Positions 15,004-21,904 of a stretch of DNA of 21,904 bases are shown here, piece by piece. Position numbers and translations under genes: made by a program. The stretch covers positions 1 to 21,904 of the forward strand of contig JANPCX010000004.1 of NCBI GenBank assembly GCA_031431125.1, read 5' to 3'. Origin of the DNA: JANPCX01 sp031431125 (lineage in GTDB: Bacteria > Pseudomonadota > Gammaproteobacteria > Burkholderiales > Burkholderiaceae_C). Numbering within the stretch: the first letter of the stretch is position 1; every line of letters starts with the position of its first letter. The notes under the pieces were generated by a model that searched no databases, was not told the DNA's origin, and worked only from the letters and a program-made list of their open reading frames with translations.

Positions 15004-16740
15004 CTACGCCGCCACTCTCTCCACTTCCTCCAAACTGGTGCGCCCCTGCATGGCGGCCAGCAAGGCTTGCTGCCTCAAACTGCGCCAGCCACTGCGTTGG
15101 GCTTCTTGTTGAATCTCGGTTTGCGGCGCTTTGCGGGTAATCAAGGCTTTGGCTTGCGGGGTGAGGGTGAGCAGCTCGCCAAGGGCGAAGCGGCCTGCAT
15201 ACCCGGTGCCTCGGCAGTGCGCGCAGCCTTTGGCTTGGTGGAACTGGGGTGGGGCTGCTGCTTCGCTGTGATCTGCTCCACTTTCACTGCAGGCCTGAGC
15301 CCGTGCCTGCTGGTAGTCGACATCGCCTTGCAGTTGCGCATGGAGAGCGGCTGTTTCTGAGGCCGGCATGGGCTGGGCGCAATGGGTGCACAGTTTTCTG
15401 AGCAGGCGCTGGGCCAGCACGCCGTTGATGGCGCTGGCGAAGGTGTAGGCGTCGATGCCAAATTGCTCGAAGCGGCCGACCACGTCAAACACGGTGTTGG
15501 CATGCACGGTGGTGAAGACGAGGTGGCCTGTCAGTGCGGATTGAACGGCAATCTGCGCCGTCTCGGCATCGCGGATTTCGCCGACGAGGATTTTGTCGGG
15601 GTCGTGGCGCAGGATGGAGCGCAGGCCTTTGGCGAAGGTCAGGCCCTTGCGTTCGTTCACGGGAATTTGCAGCACACCGGGCAGTTGGTATTCCACCGGG
15701 TCCTCAATCGTGATGACTTTGTCGCGGCTCTCGTGGGTTTCGGTGATGGCGGCGTAGAGGGTGGTGGTTTTGCCGGAGCCGGTGGGCCCGGTGACGAGCA
15801 GCATGCCGTGCGGTTTGCGGCACAGGGCTTTGAGGGCTTGTTGTGCGGTGGCGTCGTAACCCAGCTTTTCCAGGGTGAGTCCGGCCAGGGTCTGGGCCAG
15901 GTGCTGGCGGTCCAGGATGCGCAGCACGGCGTCTTCACCGTGGATGCTGGGCATGATGGAGACGCGCACGTCGATGGTGCGGCTGGTGTTGGCGGTGGCG
16001 TTTGCTGTGTGGGTGGTTGTGCTGGTGGTTGTATTGGTCAGCTCACCGTATTGAATTTGCAGCCGCCCGTCTTGAGGAATGCGGCGCTCGGCAATATCGA
16101 GCTGGGCCATCACTTTGATGCGGCTGATGCTTTGTTCGGCCAGGGCCACGTCGGCCGCGCCACCGTCCAGGCGGCGCATGGCGGTGAGCACGCCGTCAAT
16201 GCGGAATTTGACGACCAGGCCGCTGGGGTTGCTTTCCAGGTGGATGTCAGAGGCACCGGTTTTTAAGGCGTCATACAGGGTGGAGTTGACGAAACGCACG
16301 GCCGGGCTTTGGCTGGCGTCGATGCCGCGCAGGCTGAGGTGTTCGATGGCGGTGTGGCCGTCTTGGGTATATGCGCTGAGCTCGCCTGCGTGGGTGACTG
16401 TGCTGCCCAGGCCTTCCAGCGCGGTCATGGACTGTTCGGCATGGGCCAGCCAGGCGTCGAAGGTGCTGGGGGTGGCGAGGTGGGGTTCTATGTTGCCGAA
16501 GCAGGTGCGAGCCCAGGCGAGTTGGTCGGCGTTATGGGGATCGGTGGTGATGAAGTGGGGCTGTTGGTTTTGGGTGTCATCGCAATGGAACAAGGCGCAG
16601 CGCCTTCGGGCCGCTTCGGCAAAGGGCAGCTGCTTGAAGTCAGGCGTCCAGGTGCTGAGGTCTTGCAGGTGGACGATGGACCAGCCGAGCAAGGCCGCGT
16701 TCATGGCCTGGTCGGATGGGTTGTGGGGCGCTGGGGTCAT
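15004..16740 (-). CDS. gspE: Type II secretion system ATPase GspE
   Basis: A 578-residue GspE/PilB-type secretion ATPase, a cytoplasmic hexamer that powers pseudopilus assembly. Numbering from the ATG at 16740, it has Walker A GPTGSGKT (318-325), the Asp box 'ITIEDPVEYQLPG', the Walker B segment 'ILVGEIRD' (384-391) and the His box 'GHLVFTTVHAN'. A tetracysteine zinc site is made by 'CTHC' (451-454) and 'CAHC' (506-509). The reading frame could extend to a TTG at 16776, but that would overlap gspF; the ATG lies 10 bp after the gspF stop and is preferred. A Thr/Asn/Ala-rich insert, roughly residues 236-254, sits in the N-terminal part of the ATPase domain and is not usual. It is the last gene of gspG-gspF-gspE. 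Confidence 0.93.
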   Translation of the reverse strand: MTPAPHNPSDQAMNAALLGWSIVHLQDLSTWTPDFKQLPFAEAARRRCALFHCDDTQNQQPHFITTDPHNADQLAWARTCFGNIEPHLATPSTFDAWLAHAEQSMTALEGLGSTVTHAGELSAYTQDGHTAIEHLSLRGIDASQSPAVRFVNSTLYDALKTGASDIHLESNPSGLVVKFRIDGVLTAMRRLDGGAADVALAEQSISRIKVMAQLDIAERRIPQDGRLQIQYGELTNTTTSTTTHTANATANTSRTIDVRVSIMPSIHGEDAVLRILDRQHLAQTLAGLTLEKLGYDATAQQALKALCRKPHGMLLVTGPTGSGKTTTLYAAITETHESRDKVITIEDPVEYQLPGVLQIPVNERKGLTFAKGLRSILRHDPDKILVGEIRDAETAQIAVQSALTGHLVFTTVHANTVFDVVGRFEQFGIDAYTFASAINGVLAQRLLRKLCTHCAQPMPASETAALHAQLQGDVDYQQARAQACSESGADHSEAAAPPQFHQAKGCAHCRGTGYAGRFALGELLTLTPQAKALITRKAPQTEIQQEAQRSGWRSLRQQALLAAMQGRTSLEEVERVAA

Positions 16741-16750
16741 GGCGTGGCTT

Positions 16751-17980
16751 TCATTGAATGGACGAAGCCAGCTCAAAGATGGGCATGTACATCAGCACCA
16801 CCACCAAACCCACGCCCAGGCCGATGCACAACATGACCACGGGCTCCAGCACTTTCATGCTGCGCTCCAGGCGGCGGCTGACATCGTTTTCGTGAAAGTG
16901 GGCGATGCGCTCGAGCACGGCACCCAGGTCGCCGGTGCGTTCTGCAGCGCGAATCAGTTGTTCGGCAACGGGGGTCGCCATGCCGGCTTGCATGTGGGCG
17001 TTGGAGGGTGACTGGCCTTGCTGGATGGCGTGTTCCACCGCCCTGCCCTGGTCTTGCAGGCTGGCAGGCAAGAGGGCGTTGGCGAGGCTCAGGGCTTGCG
17101 GCAGCGGGATGCCGCCTTGCACCAGCATGCCGGTGGCACGGTACCAGCGGGCGAGGTGGTAGGTGGTGAGGGGCTCGCGGATGAAACGCATCGGCCCCCA
17201 CTGCAGCAGGCGGGTCTGCAAGCGGCTGCGCAGTGCGGGGATGCCGAGTGCGACGGCGACCAAACCGATCAAGGCGACCAGCGCCACAAGCACACTGCTT
17301 TGGTGCTCGCCCAACAAACTGGCCCAGCCCACCATGGCCCGGGCGGACCACGGCAGCTCGCCATTCATGCCTTCAAAGATGCGGGCAAAACGCGGCATCA
17401 CATAAAACAGCAGGAAGAGCAGCACCAGGCTGCCCACGCCAACGAGCAAGAGCGGGTAGAGCGCGGTGGAGGTGATGCGGTGGCGCAGCTCGGCCACACG
17501 TTGTTCGTGGTCGATGAAGCGCGAGAGCGACTGGGGTAGATCGGACGTGAGTTCTGAAGCCCGCACCAGGGCCACGAGCAAGGGTGGGAAGGTGGGATCG
17601 GCGGCCATGGCGGCTGACAAGGGGTGGCCGTCGCGCAACTGTTGGACCAAGGCGGAGATGACGGCGCTGGGCGAGCCGCGCTGCAGGGTCTCTAAAGCCT
17701 CGATCACGCTCAGCCCCGCCTGCAAGAGGTCGCGCAGTTGTTCGGTGAAGACGGAGAGGTTCCAGGCGTTGTTTGCGTGGGCACCGCCGGGGGCCTTGTC
17801 AGCCTGCGGGGGCCACCATGAAGGCAGAAGGCGCAAAGATGCACCGCCCACGGCAGCCCCTGAGAGCACGGCATAACCTTGGGCTTGGGCACGCTGCCTC
17901 GCTGCGGCAATGCTGGGAGCGTCGATGTCCAAGGGCTGGGGCAGGCCTTGGCCTTGGACGACGATCAGGCGGATGCGCAT
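16751..17980 (-). CDS. gspF: Type II secretion system inner-membrane platform protein GspF
   Basis: A 409-residue polytopic inner-membrane protein of the GspF/PilC family, the platform that couples GspE to pseudopilin assembly. Two tandem T2SSF domains are visible: 'FTEQLRDLLQAGLSVIEALETLQ' in essence at about 78-100, and the paralogous 'LARWYRATGMLVQGGIPLPQ' at about 276-296. Predicted membrane helices lie at about 174-195, 228-250 and 378-400, the usual three. The length is typical. It sits between gspG (47 bp upstream) and gspE (10 bp downstream), so co-transcription is likely. Confidence 0.93.
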   Translation of the reverse strand: MRIRLIVVQGQGLPQPLDIDAPSIAAARQRAQAQGYAVLSGAAVGGASLRLLPSWWPPQADKAPGGAHANNAWNLSVFTEQLRDLLQAGLSVIEALETLQRGSPSAVISALVQQLRDGHPLSAAMAADPTFPPLLVALVRASELTSDLPQSLSRFIDHEQRVAELRHRITSTALYPLLLVGVGSLVLLFLLFYVMPRFARIFEGMNGELPWSARAMVGWASLLGEHQSSVLVALVALIGLVAVALGIPALRSRLQTRLLQWGPMRFIREPLTTYHLARWYRATGMLVQGGIPLPQALSLANALLPASLQDQGRAVEHAIQQGQSPSNAHMQAGMATPVAEQLIRAAERTGDLGAVLERIAHFHENDVSRRLERSMKVLEPVVMLCIGLGVGLVVVLMYMPIFELASSIQ

Positions 17981-18027
17981 GAAGCGTTCGTGCGTTGTTG
18001 CAGTAGGGGGCTTGGCGGTTGCTTCGC

Positions 18028-18465
18028 TCAGCGGCCGGTATCCCAGACGCTGATGTCGGCGTTTTCGTCGGCGCCACCAATCTGACCATCTTTGCCCAGC
18101 GACAGCAAATCGTAGTCACGGCCTTGCTCGCCGGGGCTGCGGTAGATGTAGGCCCGGCCCCAGGGGTCGGTGGGAAGGGCTTTGCTCAGGTAGGGCTTGC
18201 TCCAGCGCGGCTCATCGGCAGGCCGCTCCACCAAGGCGCGCAAACCTTGCTCGGTGCTGGGGAAGCGGCCGGTGTCCAGACGGTAGGCGCCGAGGGCTTT
18301 TTCAAAAGCGTTGAGTTGGGCGCGGGTGGCTTTGACTTCGCTCTTGCCCACTTGGTCAAAAAATCTCGGGGCCACGTAGCTTGCCAACAAACCGATGATG
18401 ACCATGACGACCAGCAGTTCTAGGAGGGTGAAGCCGGTGACGTTGTGGGGGTGTCGAGTACGCAT
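18028..18465 (-). CDS. gspG: Type II secretion system major pseudopilin GspG
   Basis: A 145-residue major pseudopilin. The prepilin peptidase site is Gly11|Phe12 in 'TGFTLLELLVVMVIIGLLAS' with Glu at +5 of the mature protein, followed by the hydrophobic N-terminal helix. The body carries the GspG signature 'YRLDTGRFPSTEQGLRAL' and 'DPWGRAYIYRSPG'. The end contains the calcium-site region 'LGKDGQIGGADENADIS'. It heads the gspGFE operon. The usual partners (gspC, D, H-M and the prepilin peptidase) are absent from the window, so this is a minimal or satellite set or part of a dispersed system. Confidence 0.95.
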   Translation of the reverse strand: MRTRHPHNVTGFTLLELLVVMVIIGLLASYVAPRFFDQVGKSEVKATRAQLNAFEKALGAYRLDTGRFPSTEQGLRALVERPADEPRWSKPYLSKALPTDPWGRAYIYRSPGEQGRDYDLLSLGKDGQIGGADENADISVWDTGR

Positions 18466-18858
18466 GGACAGGCTCGCTAAATGTTGAGCGGTATTGTGAA
18501 TTCATTTGCAGCCACCCCGAACGGGGTCGTTTCATGGCCATGGCTTTTTGCTCGACGTGAGCTGGGCGCAGTTGCCAACTCAAGCTGCTTTTGCTCGGCA
18601 GCAGTACGCAACGCTTGCCGATAAAAGTTTGCTGGAGGACGACACTGCTACACCTAACAACATTGGCGCGTGCAAGCGCGTGTGCCAGTGCTGATTGAAT
18701 GTGCCGACTTGAAGTCGGCGCGGCACCAATCCCGCCACAGTTGATCGCTCGGAGTCTGGTACCGCACGTATTCTGGCGCGTGGCTTCCACCGCCCAATAC
18801 ATGACTGAGAAACTGACCAGGAAGAACGACTCCAGGAGCGCGAACGTAGTGGCTACAG
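18466..18858. other. Intergenic region upstream of gspG, no gene recognised
   Basis: I see no convincing coding sequence here. Two perfect small inverted repeats are present, GCCGACTTGAAGTCGGC near 18705-18721 and ACCCCGAACGGGGT near 18513-18527, neither followed by a T run. The gspG promoter should lie in the first ~150 bases, but I cannot assign its boxes with confidence. Confidence 0.4.
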
Positions 18859-19184
18859 TTAGGGGAGCATGTTTGCAACGGCACTGCCAATCGAGGCGCC
18901 AGCGCTAAAGTAGCCCAGAACAGTCGCCACACTATGATGCTCGGTCATAGCCATTGTGTCGCCCAGTGGCACTTGTTGCCGCCCAGCTTCAGTCACAAAG
19001 CCCGACCGCAACGACTGCGCGGAGAACGCGCCCTCAATACCGGAAAGGGCACCCCGCTCTTTCACCATGGCTCGAACCGCAGCAGGGGAGCGCGCCTCTC
19101 CCAGATGCCCACCCTTACGAACGTTCCGAAAATCGCCCCCTCCAAAATCCCGCTAGCCTGCAGCCATCCCGCCTGCTGAAAGCA
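18859..19184 (-). pseudogene. Remnant of a tyrosine recombinase (site-specific integrase), C-terminal part
   Basis: Reading minus-strand from about 19184, one frame gives 'WLQASGILEGAIF'. After a one-base loss near 19126-19131 the next frame gives 'FRNVRKGGHLGEARSPAAV', 'SLRSGFVTEAGRQQVPLG' and 'TEHHSVATVLGYFSAGAS'. This is the C-terminal catalytic half of a phage-type integrase: 'SLRSGF' is the usual H-x-L-R box with Gln in place of His ('AQSLRSG'), 'TEHHSVATV' is the usual 'TGHRS' box with both Gly and Arg changed, and Tyr in 'VLGYF' is the nucleophile position. The region further upstream hits an in-frame TAG at about 19185. No N-terminal domain is found, so it is decayed and inactive, and is a scar of past integration. 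Confidence 0.7.
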
Positions 19185-19332
19185 CTAGACCAACGGATGA
19201 GCACCGGTGACGGTTCTCCCGTGAAACGGTTTCTGAGCGGAGACCCAGGGAACTATTGGAAGAGGTGTACCAAATCGTTGATTCAACTTCACAAAGTGTC
19301 ATCGTAAACCCCCAATAATTAAGCACCAAAAA

Positions 19333-21312
19333 ATGTCGACCAAATCAGGGGTCAATCAAATGAGAGAGGCGGCAGGTTTTGCTCCCCCCAACCTCCGCAA
19401 CTACCGTGCCGATATCGACGGATTGCGAGCTGTTGCCGTTTTACTTGTTGTAGTCTTCCATGCTTTTCCGTCTTCGCTTAAGGGCGGATTTGTTGGGGTT
19501 GACGTCTTCTTCGTCATCTCGGGTTATCTGCTTACCGGAATTGTTGTGCGCGAACTTCAAGCGGGAAAATTGGACTTCTGGAAGTTTTACAGCCGAAGGA
19601 TCCGTCGCATATTTCCAGCACTGGTGGTTGTCCTTATAGCCTGCTTTGTCTTGGGTTGGTTTACCCTTCTTGCACATGAGTACAAGCAACTTGGAAAGCA
19701 CATACTCGGCGGTGCGATTTTTATTCCGAATCTAATGTACTGGCAGGAAAGCGGATACTTCGACAATTTTGCAGAAACAAAACCTTTGCTGCATCTGTGG
19801 TCCCTGGGTATTGAAGAGCAGTTCTATATTTTCTGGCCTGCCGCTATCTGGCTGACCTGGAAAGCAAGGCTCAACACTCTTGGCGTGACGGTTGCTTTGG
19901 TACTTACCTCCTTCGTTTGCAACGCTGCTTCGGTGTTTGAGGATACGGTATTTACGTTTTATATGCCGCAAACCCGTGCGTGGGAGCTACTGACAGGTGC
20001 TGCACTTTCATTGCACCAATTGAACCGTCTCAACCGAAAGGGCGGTGAGGAATCCAGTGTTCGTGCGTTGGACGCACGCCAAAATGAGAATTCCCTCTTA
20101 GGCACAACGTTGCTCAACTGGGTGAGTGCGCTTGGTGTTGTGCTCATTTCTGGGGCAGTTTTTTTTGTAGACAAAAGCAAGACTTTTCCTGGCTACTGGG
20201 CGGTTTTACCCGTGGCGGGATCAATACTTATTCTCCTGGCTGGTCCCGACGCATGGCTAAACCGAGTGATACTTTCCCATCATGTACTGGTCTGGGTCGG
20301 GAAGATAAGTTTTCCCTTGTATTTGTGGCATTGGCCGCTACTCGTATTTGCAGCAATTATGGAAGGCGACACGCTTTCGGCAGGTATTCGGTTTGTCATC
20401 ATCATTCTTTCTGTGAAACTGGCGTGGATTACCTATATTGCAGTTGAGAGACCTGTCCGTTTCGGTTCTCCCCAACGCAATCTAGTCCTTCCTATGTGTC
20501 TGGCGATGGCGATGCTGGCATACGCGGGATACATGGCCTATCGAAGCAACGGATTCGATTCCCGATTCCCCCTTGCCGTAAGGGAATTTGATCAGAAAAA
20601 GTATGACTCGCGCAGTGTTTACCGGGAGGGGGCGTGCTTACTGACTGTTAAACAGGACTACGGGGCCTTTAAACACTGCCCTGTTGAGGCCGACGCGGAC
20701 ATCAAACCGATGTTGATTTTGTGGGGTGATTCCCATGCTGCGCATTTGTACCCTGGCTATCGGGCGACCTTGGGAGATAAATTCAATGTCGTACAACGAA
20801 CAGCTAGTGGTTGTGCGCCGATCTTGAATCTGCGCAGCAAGCTTCACCCGAAATGTGTGGAAATTAACCAGCAAATTTTGGACTACGTCAGAACGCATCG
20901 TCCAGCCAGAGTGGTGGTCGCGGCAAACTGGGATATGTATGAATGGAAAAGCGTAGCGCTCACGGTCGCCCAGTTGCGCGAGGCAGGAGTCCGGGATATT
21001 GACTTGATCGGACCCGTGCCTCAATGGCGCGATGACTTGAACAGACAGCTTTATCTGAAGTTCCAAACAAACGGAACACGCGAAACAGGCGGGAGAACAG
21101 CCTTTGGGTTGAACTCGGAAATTTTGCGTCTTGAGCTGGGTTTCGCATCCTTGGCAAAGAGCCTTGATGTCAACTACATATCGCCGATAAAAATTCTTTG
21201 TAATGACCAGGGGTGCATTACGAAAATTAGCGACGCAGGGAACATGCCCATGAACTGGGACTCCGCTCACCTTACGGCTGAGGGCTCGGTTTTCTTGGTT
21301 TCCCGGTTCTAG
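19333..21312 (+). CDS. Acyltransferase-3 / SGNH fusion, O-acetylase of surface glycans (OafA type)
   Basis: The 659-residue protein has an N-terminal multi-spanning acyltransferase-3 domain. It carries the R-x10-H motif (Arg32...His43), 'GGFVGVDVFFVISGYLLTG', 'YSRRIRRIFPAL' and 'LWSLGIEEQFYIFWP', with about ten hydrophobic helices up to residue ~410. The C-terminal SGNH hydrolase-like domain has GDSH at 465-468 and a terminal Asp/His pair in 'DSAHL' (643-647). Such fusions move acetyl groups across the inner membrane onto O-antigen, capsule or other envelope glycans. The ATG at 19333 has little Shine-Dalgarno support and a second ATG at 19360 is possible. No glycan genes flank it, so it appears to be an isolated cargo gene between a recombinase scar and an IS. 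It is less GC-rich than the gsp genes. Confidence 0.88.
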   Translation: MSTKSGVNQMREAAGFAPPNLRNYRADIDGLRAVAVLLVVVFHAFPSSLKGGFVGVDVFFVISGYLLTGIVVRELQAGKLDFWKFYSRRIRRIFPALVVVLIACFVLGWFTLLAHEYKQLGKHILGGAIFIPNLMYWQESGYFDNFAETKPLLHLWSLGIEEQFYIFWPAAIWLTWKARLNTLGVTVALVLTSFVCNAASVFEDTVFTFYMPQTRAWELLTGAALSLHQLNRLNRKGGEESSVRALDARQNENSLLGTTLLNWVSALGVVLISGAVFFVDKSKTFPGYWAVLPVAGSILILLAGPDAWLNRVILSHHVLVWVGKISFPLYLWHWPLLVFAAIMEGDTLSAGIRFVIIILSVKLAWITYIAVERPVRFGSPQRNLVLPMCLAMAMLAYAGYMAYRSNGFDSRFPLAVREFDQKKYDSRSVYREGACLLTVKQDYGAFKHCPVEADADIKPMLILWGDSHAAHLYPGYRATLGDKFNVVQRTASGCAPILNLRSKLHPKCVEINQQILDYVRTHRPARVVVAANWDMYEWKSVALTVAQLREAGVRDIDLIGPVPQWRDDLNRQLYLKFQTNGTRETGGRTAFGLNSEILRLELGFASLAKSLDVNYISPIKILCNDQGCITKISDAGNMPMNWDSAHLTAEGSVFLVSRF

Positions 21313-21404
21313 TGCCGTGATCTGCTGCAGGATTGCTGCGGGGAACCGCAAAGTCCAGGATGCAAACCGTCAGCTACAACAGCAACGGCCAGATCAATGC
21401 GTAC

Positions 21405-21765
21405 GGTTCTGTAGCAGTAAGCCTAAGACAATCCAGGCCATGCTTGATTTCCGTCAAAGTTTGATCAAGAGCAACTTGAACAAGGTCCTCCAACGGCTGC
21501 ACTAACCCGTTGATGTGATGCTGACCTGCGTTCGCTGGTACATCGCCTACCCGTTGAGCCTGCGACACGTGGAAGAAATGATGCATAAGCGCGGTGTTTT
21601 CGTTGATCACTCCACCATGCACCGCTGGGCGATGAAAATGTTGCCGGTGTTGGCTGCTATTTTTCGGCGACGCAAGCGGCGCGTGGGCTCAAGCTGGCGG
21701 ATGGATGAGACTTACATCAAAGTGGCTGATCAGTGGAAATACCTGTACCGCGCCGTCAACAAGAG
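21405..21765 (+). mobile_element. IS6-family element, 5' part, interrupted by an IS3-family element
   Basis: GGTTCTGTAGCAGTAAG at 21405 resembles the terminal inverted repeats of IS6-family elements (GGTTCTGTTGCA-like) and lies 35 bases before the transposase start. The element continues to 21765, where IS3-family end sequence begins in the middle of the transposase gene. The distal part of the element is outside the window or lost. Confidence 0.6.
21440..21765 (+). pseudogene. IS6-family transposase, nonsense mutation and 3' truncation
   Basis: From the ATG at 21440 the frame reads 'MLDFRQSLIKSNLNKVLQRLH', then TAA at 21503-21505, then 'PVDVMLTCVRWYIAYPLS', 'VDHSTMHRWAMKMLP' and 'WRMDETYIKVADQWKYLYR'. 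The last segment holds the first Asp of the DDE triad, as in IS6 (IS26-like) transposases. The TAA falls where relatives have an aromatic residue, so one substitution probably created the stop. Coding identity ends at 21765, exactly where an IS3-type terminal repeat begins, so the gene is also interrupted. A truncated product from an ATG at 21515 would lack the catalytic Glu and be inactive. Confidence 0.8.
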
Positions 21766-21904
21766 TGACCTTGCCCCTGTTCGACGTAGTGCATAGCCAC
21801 TCGGTTACGCGGCTTGTTTAGCCTGGCCCGCGTGCCAGTTTTCTTCATACTTCATTGGACTGATGTAACCCAGCGTGGAGTGAAGCCGGCGATGGTTGTA
21901 GAAC
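21766..21904 (-). mobile_element. IS3-family element, terminal part running off the window
   Basis: TGACCTTGCCCCTG at 21766 resembles the terminal inverted repeats of the IS407-like branch of IS3 (TGACCTGCCCC-like). Directly inside it, on the minus strand, is the end of an IS3 orfB transposase. The element has inserted into the IS6-family transposase gene. Confidence 0.65.
21805..21904 (-). CDS. IS3-family transposase OrfB, C-terminal 32 residues (partial)
   Basis: On the minus strand the frame reads 'FYNHRRLHSTLGYISPMKYE' followed by a short tail and TAA at 21805-21807. 'YN..R.H..LGY.SP..YE' is the hallmark C-terminus of IS3-family OrfB integrase-like transposases. The rest lies beyond the window's right edge. 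Confidence 0.85.
   Translation of the reverse strand, partial: FYNHRRLHSTLGYISPMKYEENWHAGQAKQAA

Noticed and set aside
15382..16266. A 294-codon plus-strand open frame opposite gspE
   Set aside because: It is antisense to a clear gspE with all its motifs; the composition is typical of a shadow frame.
18640..18780. Possible integron attC site (GTTAGGT-like core near 18652-18658 with small inverted repeats around it)
   Set aside because: No matching RYYYAAC partner was found at a suitable distance, and no integron integrase is visible.
21361..21404. A short frame reading 'QTVSYNSNGQINAYG' before the IS6-type element, reminiscent of a YD repeat
   Set aside because: It is only about 15 residues, has no similarity at DNA level to the rhs genes here, and can arise by chance.
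1..21904. CRISPR arrays, tRNA or rRNA genes
   Set aside because: No regularly spaced short repeats, cloverleaf-forming sequences or rRNA segments were noticed on either strand; this was a reading by eye, not a covariance-model search.

Overview
The window looks like an accessory island from a betaproteobacterium, most likely Burkholderiales/Comamonadaceae. This is inferred from the high GC content, the style of the GspE/F/G proteins, the IS6 and IS3 transposases, and an ExeA-type transposon ATPase. No rRNA, tRNA or housekeeping gene is visible to fix the host more exactly.

Layout, left to right. (1) 1-~670: the 3' end of a transposon carrying an ExeA/TniB-like AAA ATPase and a tiny coupled gene, then a strong hairpin terminator and short direct repeats that look like a transposon end. 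(2) 834-14771, all on the minus strand: a tandem pair of related cassettes. Each has the transcriptional order DsbC-type disulfide isomerase, RhsA-like YD-repeat protein, RhsB-like YD-repeat protein with an Rhs core and a variable toxin-like tip, then a small membrane or exported protein that is the obvious immunity candidate. The upstream cassette (14771-8276) is intact. The downstream cassette (8080-1995) has a frameshifted dsbC. A putative HExxH metallopeptidase gene (1907-834) closes the array. (3) 15004-18465, minus strand, just upstream of the array: gspG-gspF-gspE, a minimal type II secretion/pseudopilus gene set. (4) 18466-19332: degenerate DNA with a tyrosine-recombinase remnant. (5) 19333-21312, plus strand: an acyltransferase-3/SGNH envelope-glycan O-acyltransferase. 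(6) 21405-21904: a broken IS6-family transposase interrupted by an IS3-family element that runs off the window.

The central observation is the cassette architecture. The YD-repeat shell is split over two genes that overlap by 4 bp, and each product has its own export signal. This happens twice, and the RhsB signal peptides differ in sequence between the copies, so the split is unlikely to be an accidental stop codon. Cysteines are concentrated in the two variable parts: eight in the N-terminal domain of each RhsA, five and three in the RhsB tips, and none in the mature RhsB core. A DsbC-like isomerase heads each cassette. I infer a periplasm-assembled, disulfide-stabilised, two-chain Rhs cocoon (compare TcB/TcC of Tc toxins) that carries a swappable effector, with immunity encoded downstream. 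The neighbouring GspE/F/G set is a possible but unproven link to secretion.
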